Origin: Nocardia vaccinii NBRC 15922
GTDB lineage: Bacteria > Actinomycetota > Actinomycetes > Mycobacteriales > Mycobacteriaceae
Reading direction: 5' to 3'
Length of the DNA stretch: 64,000 bases
Assembly (NCBI RefSeq): GCF_001613305.1
Contig: NZ_BDCC01000047.1
Location: 1 to 64,000, forward strand
The translations under genes and the position numbers were made by a program. Numbering within the stretch: position 1 is the first letter of the stretch; the number at the start of each line of letters is the position of its first letter. Under the pieces are notes generated by a model. The model saw only the letters and a list, made by a program, of their open reading frames with translations, was not told the origin of the DNA and did no database searches. Shown in pieces: positions 42,513 to 51,386 of the stretch.

Positions 42513-44687
42513 GGCACCCGGACCGGCGGTGACATCCGGGCTTTTCAAGAGCTGCTTGCTGCCCAGTCGCTCGAGAATACCCCTGGCTCGGCCCCTCTCT
42601 ATGTCGCAGCGGTAAACCGGGCCAGCACCGGCAAGGTCATCAAAACTCCAGGAATCCGCGATTTTTCTGGAATGATGAATATATACCCGAAGTTGAGTGC
42701 CGATGGAAGTCGCATGGCGGCAATCAGCAGCGATCGGCGTCAGATCGAAAATTGGAGTATTACACAAGACGACGCGGCTATCAGCAAACCTCTCACAGGC
42801 TCGCAGAATAAGCTTTACTCTCTCGCGATCAGTTCCAACGGCAAGCGTATTGCCGCAGGAGGCGACGAGGGCGAGATTGTCATCTGGGACACACAAACTG
42901 GCCAACTGATCAGCCACTCCAAACCAGACGATTCACAATGGGTAACGGCAGTTCAATTCAGTCCTGATGGTCGCCGCGTGGCGTCTGGCAGTCCCGACGG
43001 GACTGTTCGCATCTGGGATCCAGCCACTGGCCAACCCATCGGCGGGCCACTCACTATCGAACCACTGGCCGGCCAATCGAAGCGGCCGAAAGTTGATGAG
43101 ATAGCGTTCAGTAACGATGGCGAGCGTCTCGCAGTCGGGGCCGACGACAACTCCATACGGTTGTGGAATGCCGACACTCGTCAACCGATCGGTCGGGCAC
43201 TCACCATCGATGTGCCGAGTGGTCACGAGCCGCAAGTCACCAGCCTCGCATTCAGCCCTGACGGCCATCGCCTGGTTTCCGCGCACGGCGGCGGGAAACT
43301 TGGCCTGTGGGACGCCGATACGGCTCGGCCTATTGGCGAACCGGTTGACGCCGACAAAATTACAGTGGACAGCTTGGCGTTCAGTCATCACGGGCATCAC
43401 GTCATCTCCGGCGGCGAAGACGGAACCCTCCGGCTGTGGAAGGTCGACCCACTCCAGCTTGTCGGCCAACCACTGCGCGGCCATACCGCCCCCGTTCGGG
43501 ATGTGGCGTTCAGTGCTGATGGCAACCAGATCTATTCCACGAGCCTGGACGGAACAATCCGGCGGTGGGATTGGCCCCGAGTTCATCCGCTTATCGAATA
43601 TCCCGAGCTTGGCGGTGCCTCATTCAGCGGCGATGGAACTCGCATCGCACTTTCCGACGGGGGCGGCACCGTGCAGGTGTACGACGCGGCAAACGGGGCT
43701 GCCATCGGCCCGCCACTTGCCAGTAAAGGTAAATCCAGCGATACCTTGAGCTACGACGGGCGCCGAATGGCAATCGCCGACGAAAACGGAACACTTCAAC
43801 TCTGGAACGTTGATACCGGCGAGCAGATCCTCAATGTGCCTACCGGACGTGGTCCTGTTGAAGGGACTGCATTCAGCCGCGATGGCCAGCGTATCGCCAC
43901 ATCTCACGAAGACGGTGCCATTCAGGTGTGGGACGTCGGTACGGGTCAATGGATGCTGTCATTAAAGCAACAACCGTATGCGGTTTACGCTATTACGTAC
44001 AGCCCGGATGGGGAGCGGATATTCGCCGCAGTTGGCTCGAAAGTTATGCAGTTCAACGCCCGTACCGGCGACCAGATCGGCGTTCCCCTCGAGGATCACA
44101 ATTCGATTTCGTATGACATTGAATTCAGTCACAACGGCAGCCGCATCGCCACCATCGGTCAAGATGGGACCGTGATGCTGTGGGATGCCAAGGACGGAAA
44201 ACTGATGAGCCGGCCAACTATGTCTCACCAACAGCAGGTGACGAGCGTGGCCTTCAGCCCTGATGACCGCTTTCTGGTCACAGGCGATGCATCCGGAACG
44301 TTCCGCTTATGGAATGCCGTGAATGGCGTAACTGTTGGTGCGGGCATAGGCGCGCACGAAGATCTCATCCAAGGGCTGGCATTCAGTCCCGACGGAAAGA
44401 ACATCGTTTCCAGCAGCCACGACGGAACGGTACGGGTCTGGCCGGCGCCGGTGCCCCCGCCGGATCCCTGCAGAAAGCTCGCCATCGATATCAGCCACCA
44501 GCCGTACCGAAACTGGGTGTCACTCCAGAAGGACTACCACAAAATCTGCCTGCCGCTTCAGCATCAGCTATGCAGTAAGCTCACGCAGAACATGAGCCAC
44601 AAGCAGTGGCGAGAATGGGTCTCACCGGATATCGACTACATCAAGACCTGCCCGGACCTCCCGGACGCGCGGGACCAAACCCGCTGA
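42513..44687 (+). CDS. WD40 double-propeller half of the NLR-like protein
   Basis: The frame after the amber codon runs without interruption to 44687 (ATG at 42672 is a possible restart, without a strong ribosome binding site). It holds 14 WD40-type repeats, each with [GD].[RHK][ILM][AVS].[GS]..[DG]G.[IVL]..W[DN]....G, from GSRMAAISSDRR to GKNIVSSSHDGTVRVW, enough for two seven-bladed propellers. The C-terminal tail (KLAIDISHQPYRNWVSLQKD, MSHKQWREWVSPDIDYIKTC) is characteristic of nSTAND1-WD40 proteins. By analogy with Avs and other NLR-like defence proteins, the propellers would be the sensor, releasing the NTPase to activate the TIR partner. Whether it is made at all depends on the amber codon. 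Confidence 0.8.
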   Translation, partial: GTRTGGDIRAFQELLAAQSLENTPGSAPLYVAAVNRASTGKVIKTPGIRDFSGMMNIYPKLSADGSRMAAISSDRRQIENWSITQDDAAISKPLTGSQNKLYSLAISSNGKRIAAGGDEGEIVIWDTQTGQLISHSKPDDSQWVTAVQFSPDGRRVASGSPDGTVRIWDPATGQPIGGPLTIEPLAGQSKRPKVDEIAFSNDGERLAVGADDNSIRLWNADTRQPIGRALTIDVPSGHEPQVTSLAFSPDGHRLVSAHGGGKLGLWDADTARPIGEPVDADKITVDSLAFSHHGHHVISGGEDGTLRLWKVDPLQLVGQPLRGHTAPVRDVAFSADGNQIYSTSLDGTIRRWDWPRVHPLIEYPELGGASFSGDGTRIALSDGGGTVQVYDAANGAAIGPPLASKGKSSDTLSYDGRRMAIADENGTLQLWNVDTGEQILNVPTGRGPVEGTAFSRDGQRIATSHEDGAIQVWDVGTGQWMLSLKQQPYAVYAITYSPDGERIFAAVGSKVMQFNARTGDQIGVPLEDHNSISYDIEFSHNGSRIATIGQDGTVMLWDAKDGKLMSRPTMSHQQQVTSVAFSPDDRFLVTGDASGTFRLWNAVNGVTVGAGIGAHEDLIQGLAFSPDGKNIVSSSHDGTVRVWPAPVPPPDPCRKLAIDISHQPYRNWVSLQKDYHKICLPLQHQLCSKLTQNMSHKQWREWVSPDIDYIKTCPDLPDARDQTR

Positions 44688-44843
44688 GCGGATGGGTCAT
44701 CGGACCCTCACAGTCGCGGAGGGGCGAGGTGTACTAGAAGTCGAGGGCAGCAACACCTGCTCTACGCAATCTCCTTCAGGCGAAAAGCCCGCTCGTGGTT
44801 CGAGTTCCCCACACGATCGGACGCCACGCGTAGCCGGAACTGC

Positions 44844-45188
44844 TCACGAGGTCAGGTGCCCGAGCCGGATCGCCAGCAGGTTCGCGACCAGGACGGCGAC
44901 GAAGACGACCGCGGCCGCTCGGTAGCCCACGACCCACAGCCCGACCGCAGCACCGCCGAAGACCACGACTTTGGTGACGCCCGCGAGCAGTGGGTAGTGG
45001 AATGCCGCATTCGGCGCCGCGAACAGGCCCCAGGCCAGCGCCGCGAGCAGAGGCGCGACCACAGCCGACACGAACTTGATCGGAGTCGCACCGGCGGTCG
45101 TCCAGCCCCACAGCCCCAGCGCCGCGAGCGCGACCAGCTCCATCACGAATGCCAGCGTGAGGTTGGCCCATTTCCAGGCTTCCTGCAT
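44844..45188 (-). CDS. small YrdB-like (DUF2568) membrane protein
   Basis: A 114-residue membrane protein, ATG at 45188 with GGGAG just upstream. Four hydrophobic helices are visible (LTLAFVMELVALAALGLWGW, FVSAVVAPLLAALAWGLFA, VTKVVVFGGAAVGLWVV, AAVVFVAVLVANLLAIRLG) with the APNAAFHYPLLAGVTKV loop typical of DUF2568/YrdB proteins. Function is unknown. It ends about 150 bases from the convergent NLR-like gene. Confidence 0.85.
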   Translation of the reverse strand: MQEAWKWANLTLAFVMELVALAALGLWGWTTAGATPIKFVSAVVAPLLAALAWGLFAAPNAAFHYPLLAGVTKVVVFGGAAVGLWVVGYRAAAVVFVAVLVANLLAIRLGHLTS

Positions 45189-45395
45189 TTCCGTTCTCCC
45201 TCGGGCACGTGAGAGCAACGCTCTCTGATGAGAGCAATGTGTACGGCTGGTTCGACTTCGTCAAGTCGCCGCCTCCCAGGGTGGGACGCCGATAGCCGGA
45301 TCAGGTTCGGGCAGCGTCGCAGTTCCGTCCGGACGACGTGCGTGCCTTCTGTTGCCGAGTCCGGAATGTCGGAGCCTAGCGCTATCGTCCCGGGC

Positions 45396-45758
45396 ATGAC
45401 CGATATCGGCCCGCTCGCCGCGGGCGCGCGGGCGCGCTTCGGGACTGCGGCTGCGCACGCGACCGTCCGTAGCGGCCGGACCGTGCACGCGGTGCAGCTC
45501 GGGCAGTGGGTCGGGGCGGAACTCGCGCCGGAGCTGCTGTGCCACACCGGGGTGTCCGGGTGGGACCCGGATGTCCTACGTCCGACCTCGGCCCCGGTCA
45601 CTTGCGCGCGGTGTCTGCGCATCCTCGGGGCCAGTATCGCGCCCGCCGCCACACAGCTGTCCTTGTTCGGGCCCGCAGCCGTGCCGAGCGCGAGCCAGAG
45701 GACAAGTGCCGCAACATCATCACCATCACCGAGTTCGGCGAGCACGGCCGACGTGTGA
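45396..45758 (+). CDS. hypothetical protein with a Cys-rich motif
   Basis: A 120-residue frame from an ATG at 45396. The region RFGTAAAHATVRSGRTVHAV, ELLCHTGVSGWDP and VTCARCLRIL looks like a small domain with Cys/His positions that could bind zinc. The C-terminus is Ser/Ala-rich. I do not recognise a family. No strong ribosome binding site is seen. The 280 bases following it, to the GH172 gene, are without a supported gene. Confidence 0.5.
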   Translation: MTDIGPLAAGARARFGTAAAHATVRSGRTVHAVQLGQWVGAELAPELLCHTGVSGWDPDVLRPTSAPVTCARCLRILGASIAPAATQLSLFGPAAVPSASQRTSAATSSPSPSSASTADV

Positions 45759-46036
45759 CCTCGCGTGGTTCGGCGCTGGCGACGTGCCGTTCGCATTCTG
45801 CTGGACTATTGCTGCGTAGGTGACGAGAAGGCTTCGTCGGCAACACCATTCATGGATCCACGGCGCAGACCGGCGATCTGTCGCCGGCTGGATGAGGTGG
45901 TTGGACCGGTCGCTCCGACTCCTGACCGATACGCGCCGACGCGGCACGAGCTCCGCGGTTCTGCCTGGGTGCGCTGATACCTTCGCAGGATCGTGCCGTT
46001 GCTTCGCAGACCGCCGCCCGGCGAGGAGGTCGGCCT

Positions 46037-47614
46037 ATGCCGTTACGTGTAATCGAGAATTGCCGTCGAACACTGCGCAAGGCCGTGCTGCGCGCGGCTG
46101 TCGTGTCGTGTGCGGCGGCATTGCCGGCGGCGGTGACCGTGTCGGTCCATGCGGAACCATTCGCCCCGACACCGGGCGCACTGGTGGGCTGGGATACCTA
46201 TCGACAGCTGGATCGGTTGCCGTACCTGGCCCCCGGGGTGCAGACGCAGCAGTTCTCCAGTTATGACCGCAGCGGTGGCAACAACGACGGCGGCGGCGGT
46301 TGTCTGCACGGCGGCGGTGCGGGATGTGTGGTGGCCGAGGATCATGGTCCCGGCGAGATCGATTCGATCTGGTTCACGCGGGACCGTGGGAATGTCGCAT
46401 CCATGGGCAACATCCGTATCGAACTGGATGGGGCAATCGTCCTCGATGCGCCGTTGCAGGCTGTGGTGAGCGGCTCGGTCGGTGCGCCGTTCGCCTTTCC
46501 GCTGGTGGCCGACGCCGGTCGTTCGCCGGGCGGTGTATACATCAAAGTGCCTATGCCGTATCGAGATTCGATGCGCGTCAGTATCGCGAGGAATTTGCAG
46601 TATTACCACGTGACCTACCGCCGGTTCCCGGATCCGATCGGTGTGCGGACCTTCGACCGCTCGGACCGCGCCGAGGATGTGCTGGCCATGCTCCGCAGGG
46701 CGGGCATGAGTGATCCCAAGCCGCCCAAGGCCAACGCGCAAAGGCAAACGCGCACAGTCGATATCCTGCCCGGCGCGACAGTGCCGGTGGCGCGGGCGGC
46801 AGGCCCGGGCGCTGTGTCGGCACTGCGGTTGAGGATGCCCAGCGAGGCCGCGTTCACGGGATTGCGCTTGCGAATCGGCTTCGATGGCCGGCAGACGGTC
46901 GATGCCCCGGTCTCGGAGTTCTTCGGCCTCGGCCTCGGTACTCCCGGCGCGATTCCGGTGCGGTCACTGATGTTCGGGGCAGATCTCGCTCCCGGCGGAT
47001 GGCTCTCGGCGTGGTGGCCGATGCCGTTCATCGCCAACGTCACTGTGAGCCTGGTGAATACGACGGGAGTGCCCGTGCGTGGCGTCGACACCGATATGGT
47101 GGTCGACCCGGATCCGCTGTGGGCAGTGGCGCTGGCCACCGGCGCGGCGGGACACTTCAGTACTCACTCACACGCGGGACCGACTGTGCCAGGGCAGGAT
47201 TGGAGTTTCGCCGACGAACTGGGGCACGGCAAGTTCGTCGGGGTATCTCACACGATGCGTGGTCACCGAATCGGTACGTCGTCGGGTATTCGGTGGCCGG
47301 CGTTCCTGGAAGGTAATGAACGCGCCTATGTGGATGGCGCATCGACTCCGCAGATCCCCGGAACCGGCACCGAGGACTTCTACGAGGGCGGTTGGTTCTT
47401 CGATTTCGGACGGCGTTTCAGCCTGCCGCTGACCGGTTCGCCCACCGAGCGCTCGAGTGGCCCCGGATGCGCTGATTACTGCCTGACCGCGTACCGCTTG
47501 ATGCTCCCCGACGCCGTGAACTACCTGTTCTCCCTACGGTTCGGAATCCAGCACGGCCCCTTCGACGATGATCAGCAGGCCGACTACAGTTCGACCGCCT
47601 TCCTGTACCGGTAG
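46037..47614 (+). CDS. secreted GH172 (DUF2961) glycosidase
   Basis: A 525-residue exported protein with GAGGAGG before the ATG at 46037 and an N-terminal signal (LRKAVLRAAVVSCAAALPAA, cleavage near VHAEP). Motifs of DUF2961/GH172 are clear: GWDTYRQLDRLPYLAPGVQT, FSSYDRSGGNNDGGGG, GPGEIDSIWFTRDRG, NIRIELDGAIVLDAPL, a long jelly-roll region, and PGTGTEDFYEGGWFFDFGRR with likely catalytic acids. GH172 enzymes are reported to act on alpha-D-fructofuranosides and on D-arabinofuranosides, including D-arabinan of mycobacterial arabinogalactan. In an organism with such a wall, self or competitor arabinan is an attractive substrate, but that is inference. The terminator at 47731-47764 follows. Confidence 0.88.
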   Translation: MPLRVIENCRRTLRKAVLRAAVVSCAAALPAAVTVSVHAEPFAPTPGALVGWDTYRQLDRLPYLAPGVQTQQFSSYDRSGGNNDGGGGCLHGGGAGCVVAEDHGPGEIDSIWFTRDRGNVASMGNIRIELDGAIVLDAPLQAVVSGSVGAPFAFPLVADAGRSPGGVYIKVPMPYRDSMRVSIARNLQYYHVTYRRFPDPIGVRTFDRSDRAEDVLAMLRRAGMSDPKPPKANAQRQTRTVDILPGATVPVARAAGPGAVSALRLRMPSEAAFTGLRLRIGFDGRQTVDAPVSEFFGLGLGTPGAIPVRSLMFGADLAPGGWLSAWWPMPFIANVTVSLVNTTGVPVRGVDTDMVVDPDPLWAVALATGAAGHFSTHSHAGPTVPGQDWSFADELGHGKFVGVSHTMRGHRIGTSSGIRWPAFLEGNERAYVDGASTPQIPGTGTEDFYEGGWFFDFGRRFSLPLTGSPTERSSGPGCADYCLTAYRLMLPDAVNYLFSLRFGIQHGPFDDDQQADYSSTAFLYR

Positions 47615-47730
47615 TCCGGCGAACGAGGAGCGGGGTAGCTGAGGCCGTTCCTTCGTACGGCCGTTGGTGTGCCCGCGCCGGCCGAATACCTGGTGCCGAA
47701 ATATGTGCATCGAGTAATCGATGGCCGAGC

Positions 47731-47764
47731 GCTCTCGGGCCCGTTACCCGGGCCCCGCGAGAGC
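47731..47764. terminator. bidirectional hairpin between convergent genes
   Basis: GCTCTCGGGCCCG at 47731-47743 pairs with CGGGCCCCGCGAGAGC at 47749-47764, with a small internal bulge and a 5-base loop. It lies between the GH172 gene and the ECF sigma gene. Confidence 0.75.
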
Positions 47765-47856
47765 GGTCGTCGCCGCGTGAGCGACGACCCTCTTGCCGGC
47801 GAACAGCGGCGTCCGCACACCTTCAGGCGCGGACGGCGGGTGGCGCCGGAAGTCTG

Positions 47857-48894
47857 TCAATCTGTTTCGGGCAGAGTTCGGGGTAGTCCGAAGCGCGTCA
47901 TGACATTGACATTGCTGAAGCCGGTGATGGCGGTGATGTGGTCGCCTGCGGTGGCGATGACCAGGAGGGTGTAGGCGCGGTAGACACTTGCGTGGGGGTC
48001 TGCCAGGTACAAACCGAAGGCGGGCTGGCCGTTGGCACGGGTGGGTACCACGCGGTAGGTGCGGCCGGGGCGGAAGACAACGGCTGCGAACAGGCGCTGT
48101 GCGGATTCGATGCCGCGGTATTCCAGCATGGCCGGGGGCATGGAGAGTCTCACGTCGGTGACGAGCAGTTCGATCAGAGTGTCCAGGTCGGCGCGTTCCA
48201 GGGCGTCGGTGAACCGGGCGACGAGCCGGTGTTCGGCCGCGGTGTCGGGTTGGCGCGCAGGCCTGCCGCCGCCGGTGCCGCCGGCGTCGGCGAGGTGGTT
48301 GTCGACGGTGGCGCGGGCGCGTTTGAGGGCGCTTTGAACCGATTCCTGGGTCGCATCGAGCATCCGGGCGACTTCGGCGGCGTGATAGTCAAGGACGTCG
48401 CGCAGGACGAGCGCGGCGCGTTGGCGCGGCGGCAGCAGTTGCAGGGCGGTGATGAAGGCCAGCGAGATGGCCTCGGTTGTCTCGTAGCGGGCCTCCGGTC
48501 CGGGGCGCTGGTCGACGAAGCGGTCGAGAAGGACATCGGGGTAGGGTTCCAACCAGGGCGGGTCGCCGGCGCCGGTGGGTTCGGGCAGGGTGGCCTCGGG
48601 CAGCGGGGGAGCGATGCGGGGGCGTCTACTGTCGGCGCGCAGCATGTCCAGGCAGCGATTGGTCGCGATCTTGTAGAGCCAAGTCCGCAGCGAGGACCGC
48701 CGGCCGAACTCGCCGAGGCTACGCCAGGCGGACACGAGGGTCTCCTGGAGCGCGTCCTCCGCGTCCTGCAGTGACCCGAGGATGCGGTAGCAGTGCACCT
48801 GCAACTCGTGGGAGTGCACTTCGACCAGGTCGCGGAACGCGTCGTGGTCGCCGGCCCGAGCCCGGGCGATCAGGTCCGTCGTATCTATCTCCAT
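47857..48894 (-). CDS. SigG-type ECF sigma factor with SnoaL-like C-terminal domain
   Basis: A 345-residue sigma-70 family factor. Region 2 shows LIARARAGDHDAFRDLVEVH, GSLQDAEDALQETLVSAWRS and RTWLYKIATNRCLDMLR. Region 4 shows LPPRQRAALVLRDVLDYHAA and VARMLDATQESVQSALKRAR. Residues about 215-340 form a SnoaL/NTF2-like domain (LVARFTDALERADLDTLIEL, LLVTDVRLSMPPAM) which in SigG/SigJ-type factors regulates activity in place of an anti-sigma factor. GAGGATGC precedes the ATG at 48894. It is divergent from a YCII-domain gene and a RibD-like reductase, which are probable targets. Confidence 0.92.
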   Translation of the reverse strand: MEIDTTDLIARARAGDHDAFRDLVEVHSHELQVHCYRILGSLQDAEDALQETLVSAWRSLGEFGRRSSLRTWLYKIATNRCLDMLRADSRRPRIAPPLPEATLPEPTGAGDPPWLEPYPDVLLDRFVDQRPGPEARYETTEAISLAFITALQLLPPRQRAALVLRDVLDYHAAEVARMLDATQESVQSALKRARATVDNHLADAGGTGGGRPARQPDTAAEHRLVARFTDALERADLDTLIELLVTDVRLSMPPAMLEYRGIESAQRLFAAVVFRPGRTYRVVPTRANGQPAFGLYLADPHASVYRAYTLLVIATAGDHITAITGFSNVNVMTRFGLPRTLPETD

Positions 48895-49075
48895 GCATCC
48901 TCGCTCTTCTTCTTTCCGCAGGCCGCGTTCGGCTCGCTTACTGATGTCGACGCCGTCGGGCCCGCGAATTGGGCGGTGTCCACGCGCCCAATCTCATTGC
49001 CGGGCCGGCGTCTACCTGTTCAGAGGCGGTCCCGATCCGGGGCGCGCCCCCGGATACAGAACAGGACCACAGATC

Positions 49076-49375
49076 ATGGCCAACTATGTTTTCTCCTACC
49101 GTGTGCCCTCCGACTACAGGCCCGACGCCGGGACGCCGGCCGACTGGCGGGCCTGGTTCGGCGGGCTGGGCTCGGCCCTGGTGGACGTCGGCCATGCAGT
49201 GACCGAGTACGGCTCACTCGGCGAGGTCGGCGGTAGCGGCTCCCGGATGATCGGCCACTCGGTGGTGTCCGCCGAGGACATGGACTCCGCGCTGGCGTTG
49301 GCCGAGGACTGCCCGGCGCTGCGGGTCGGCGGCGGCGTCGAGGTCGGCCCCGTGATGGAAGTGGCTGGGTCGTGA
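49076..49375 (+). CDS. YCII-related small protein
   Basis: A 99-residue ferredoxin-fold protein of the YCII/DGPF type (VFSYRVPSDYRPDAGTPADW, AVTEYGSLGEVGGSGSRMIG, SALALAEDCPALRVGGGVEV). Genes of this type commonly neighbour ECF sigma factors, here the divergent SigG-type gene. Function is not known in detail; it may be a small oxidoreductase or sensing partner. Start at the ATG at 49076. The dihydrofolate-reductase-like gene follows on the same strand. Confidence 0.8.
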   Translation: MANYVFSYRVPSDYRPDAGTPADWRAWFGGLGSALVDVGHAVTEYGSLGEVGGSGSRMIGHSVVSAEDMDSALALAEDCPALRVGGGVEVGPVMEVAGS

Positions 49376-49462
49376 GCGCCGCGCCCCGACCGTAACGATG
49401 GCGCGCCGTCGAGACCGGTAACAGCCGACAACCACTGTCAACATTGTCAAAGGAGCACGGAA

Positions 49463-50062
49463 ATGGGAAAGATTGTCATCAGCTCGAATGTCACACTCGA
49501 CGGCGTGGTCCAAGACCCGGACGGCGAGGAGGGCTTCGAGCGGGGCGGCTGGTTCCACCAGTACGTGGGGGCCGAGGACCTCGAAGACTGGGTTACCCGC
49601 GAGACGGAGGAAGCGCTGGGCGCCGAGGCACTGGTGCTGGGCAGGCGGACCAGTGCGTGGTTCGCGTCCCGGATGGCGCTCGCGGGCGCGGATGTGCGTG
49701 TAGGTCCCGAGTGGGCGGCCAGAATCACAAGCATGCCCAAGTACATCGTGTCGTCGGCTCTCGATGATCCTCGGTGGAGCAACGCCACCGCGGTCCTCAA
49801 CGGCGATCCGGTAAAGGAGATCTCGGAACTGAAGCGCAAAGTGGACGGGGAAATCCTGGTCTATGCCAGCTATCAGCTGGTGCGCATGCTGATGGAACAG
49901 AACCTGGCCGACGAATTGCGGCTGGTGGTCTTCCCGGTAGTGCTGGGAACCGGCCTGCGCATCTTCGACGAGAACAGCGACACGAAGCCGCTACACCTGG
50001 TCAACACACGAAAACTCGGTGACGGCCTGCTGTTCTGCACCTACGAATTCGAGAAGAACTGA
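49463..50062 (+). CDS. dihydrofolate reductase / RibD C-terminal family protein
   Basis: A 199-residue NADPH-dependent reductase-like protein. Motifs are IVISSNVTLDGVVQDPDGEE, EALVLGRRTSAWFA, KYIVSSALDDPRWSNATAVL, then EILVYASYQLVRMLMEQNLA and LRLVVFPVVLGTGLRIFDE. AAAGGAG lies about 10 bases before the ATG at 49463. The family includes RibD C-terminal pyrimidine reductases and many proteins of unknown substrate. It follows the YCII gene and may share the ECF regulon. Confidence 0.9.
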   Translation: MGKIVISSNVTLDGVVQDPDGEEGFERGGWFHQYVGAEDLEDWVTRETEEALGAEALVLGRRTSAWFASRMALAGADVRVGPEWAARITSMPKYIVSSALDDPRWSNATAVLNGDPVKEISELKRKVDGEILVYASYQLVRMLMEQNLADELRLVVFPVVLGTGLRIFDENSDTKPLHLVNTRKLGDGLLFCTYEFEKN

Positions 50063-50258
50063 ACGGGGAACACTGCCTGTACCACCCGCCCCCGGCTGAC
50101 CTGCTGGGATAGCGACACGATGCGGCCGGTGGGGCCGGGAACGCCGTAGGCTCACGAAGGGCATCTGGAACTGATCACAATCAGCTCGAACCGAACGGAC
50201 CTGCGAAATTCCGAGCGGTGGTTCTTCGGCAAGTGCGCTCCCGTTCTGCGCGGACGCC

Positions 50259-50285
50259 AACGGCCCGAGCTGAGCTCGGGCCGTT
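50259..50285. terminator. bidirectional hairpin terminator
   Basis: AACGGCCCGAGCT at 50259-50271 pairs with 50273-50285, a 13-bp complementary arm pair around a central G, so the real loop must open a few pairs. It lies between the convergent reductase and DUF4870 genes. Confidence 0.8.
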
Positions 50286-50373
50286 GATCTCCAGACTGTC
50301 GCATCCGGCTCCCGTGCAGGGATGCCGACAGCATCATCGATTACGAAATTCGGCTGGGACTTCGAATGCGCCG

Positions 50374-50772
50374 CTATTCGATCGAGTTGGCCAACCGATC
50401 GGCATAAGGGGCAGTGAATTTTCCGACGATGGGAAGCCCCGCACGGACCCCGCCGGTGTTGTTCGCCTGGACCATGGCCATGATCCAGATGACGACCGCG
50501 AAGATCGCGACCGCGAGTCCGGCGAGGCTGAAGATGATCCCCAGGACCCCGAGGAGCGAGCCGACGATGCTCAGGACGATATTGACCATCGATACCGCCC
50601 CGAAGAAGACGATCGATTGCGAGGCATGGAATTTCACATCGGGATCGTTCTTCCCGACGAACAGGAAGATGATTCCGGTGAGCCACCCCAGCGCGTACGA
50701 CAGGATCGCGCTGGTCTTCTTGTCCGGGCCGGCGGACTGCGGTTGGTTCGCGGGAGGTTGAGAAGATGTCAT
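50374..50772 (-). CDS. DUF4870 family membrane protein
   Basis: A 132-residue small membrane protein. A Pro/Gln-rich cytoplasmic N-terminus precedes AILSYALGWLTGIIFLFVGK, then DVKFHASQSIVFFGAVSMVN, and VGSLLGVLGIIFSLAGLAVA, IFAVVIWIMAMVQANNTGG. The SYALGWLTG and FHASQS motifs define DUF4870 (Tic20-like) proteins. Its function is unknown. The start is the ATG at 50772. Confidence 0.88.
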   Translation of the reverse strand: MTSSQPPANQPQSAGPDKKTSAILSYALGWLTGIIFLFVGKNDPDVKFHASQSIVFFGAVSMVNIVLSIVGSLLGVLGIIFSLAGLAVAIFAVVIWIMAMVQANNTGGVRAGLPIVGKFTAPYADRLANSIE

Positions 50773-51185
50773 GGGGTGAGTAGATCCGGCGCGCGCCTCC
50801 TACCGATCCCAACTTTCAGCACGACCGCGCTGGTGGTTGAGGAGCCCGCGCGCTCGGTGCCGGCGGAGTCCGAGAACGCGCAACCGGTCGTCGTCGGCTG
50901 CGGTCGCGGTGGGTTCACCGGCACGTCTGGTCGATGTGATGTGGGACCGCAGTCTTGGTCCGCATGCCGCACGACGATCGTCACACCGGGCGCGGTCCAC
51001 GGACTCTGTCTGGAATCGGCTGATGGCGGTGGAATCGGGTGGTGCGCAGAAATTCCCCAGCCCACCACAGGAGATGATCCTGTTACCGGACTTGTCCTCG
51101 TCCGGTGAGGTGCGCGACGCCGTCGAGCGTGGTCACTACACGGTGCGGCGGACCGGGAGACGAAGAGAGTCCGGAGGTGGTTGCC
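50773..51185. other. upstream gap of the DUF4870 and phosphoribosyltransferase-like genes
   Basis: About 410 bases between divergent starts. No supported gene. It must carry promoters for both sides. Confidence 0.4.
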
Positions 51186-51386
51186 ATGCTGTTCCGCGAT
51201 CGCGCTGACGCAGGCGGTCGGCTCGCGGCGTATGTTCGGTTGCTCTCCCACGCGAATGTGGTCGTGTTCGGACTGCCACGTGGCGGGGTTCCGGTCGCGT
51301 TCGAGGTCGCCCGGTCACATCGTGACCGCGTTACCGTTCTGGCCCGGGGTTGTGATTCGGCCGACCTGGCTCGAGGTGGAAGATGA
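51186..51386 (+). pseudogene. truncated phosphoribosyltransferase N-terminus
   Basis: From an ATG at 51186 (CGGAGG upstream) the frame reads MLFRDRADAGGRLAAYVRLL, ANVVVFGLPRGGVPVAFEVA, the exact opening of actinobacterial phosphoribosyltransferases often found with hydrolase domains. After FEVAR the family sequence (ALDAPLDV-type) is replaced by unrelated residues and the frame ends at 51386. The PRPP-binding loop is missing, so only 40-odd residues survive. Its stop overlaps the CapA start, so the remnant may still provide the translation signal for capA. Confidence 0.7.
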
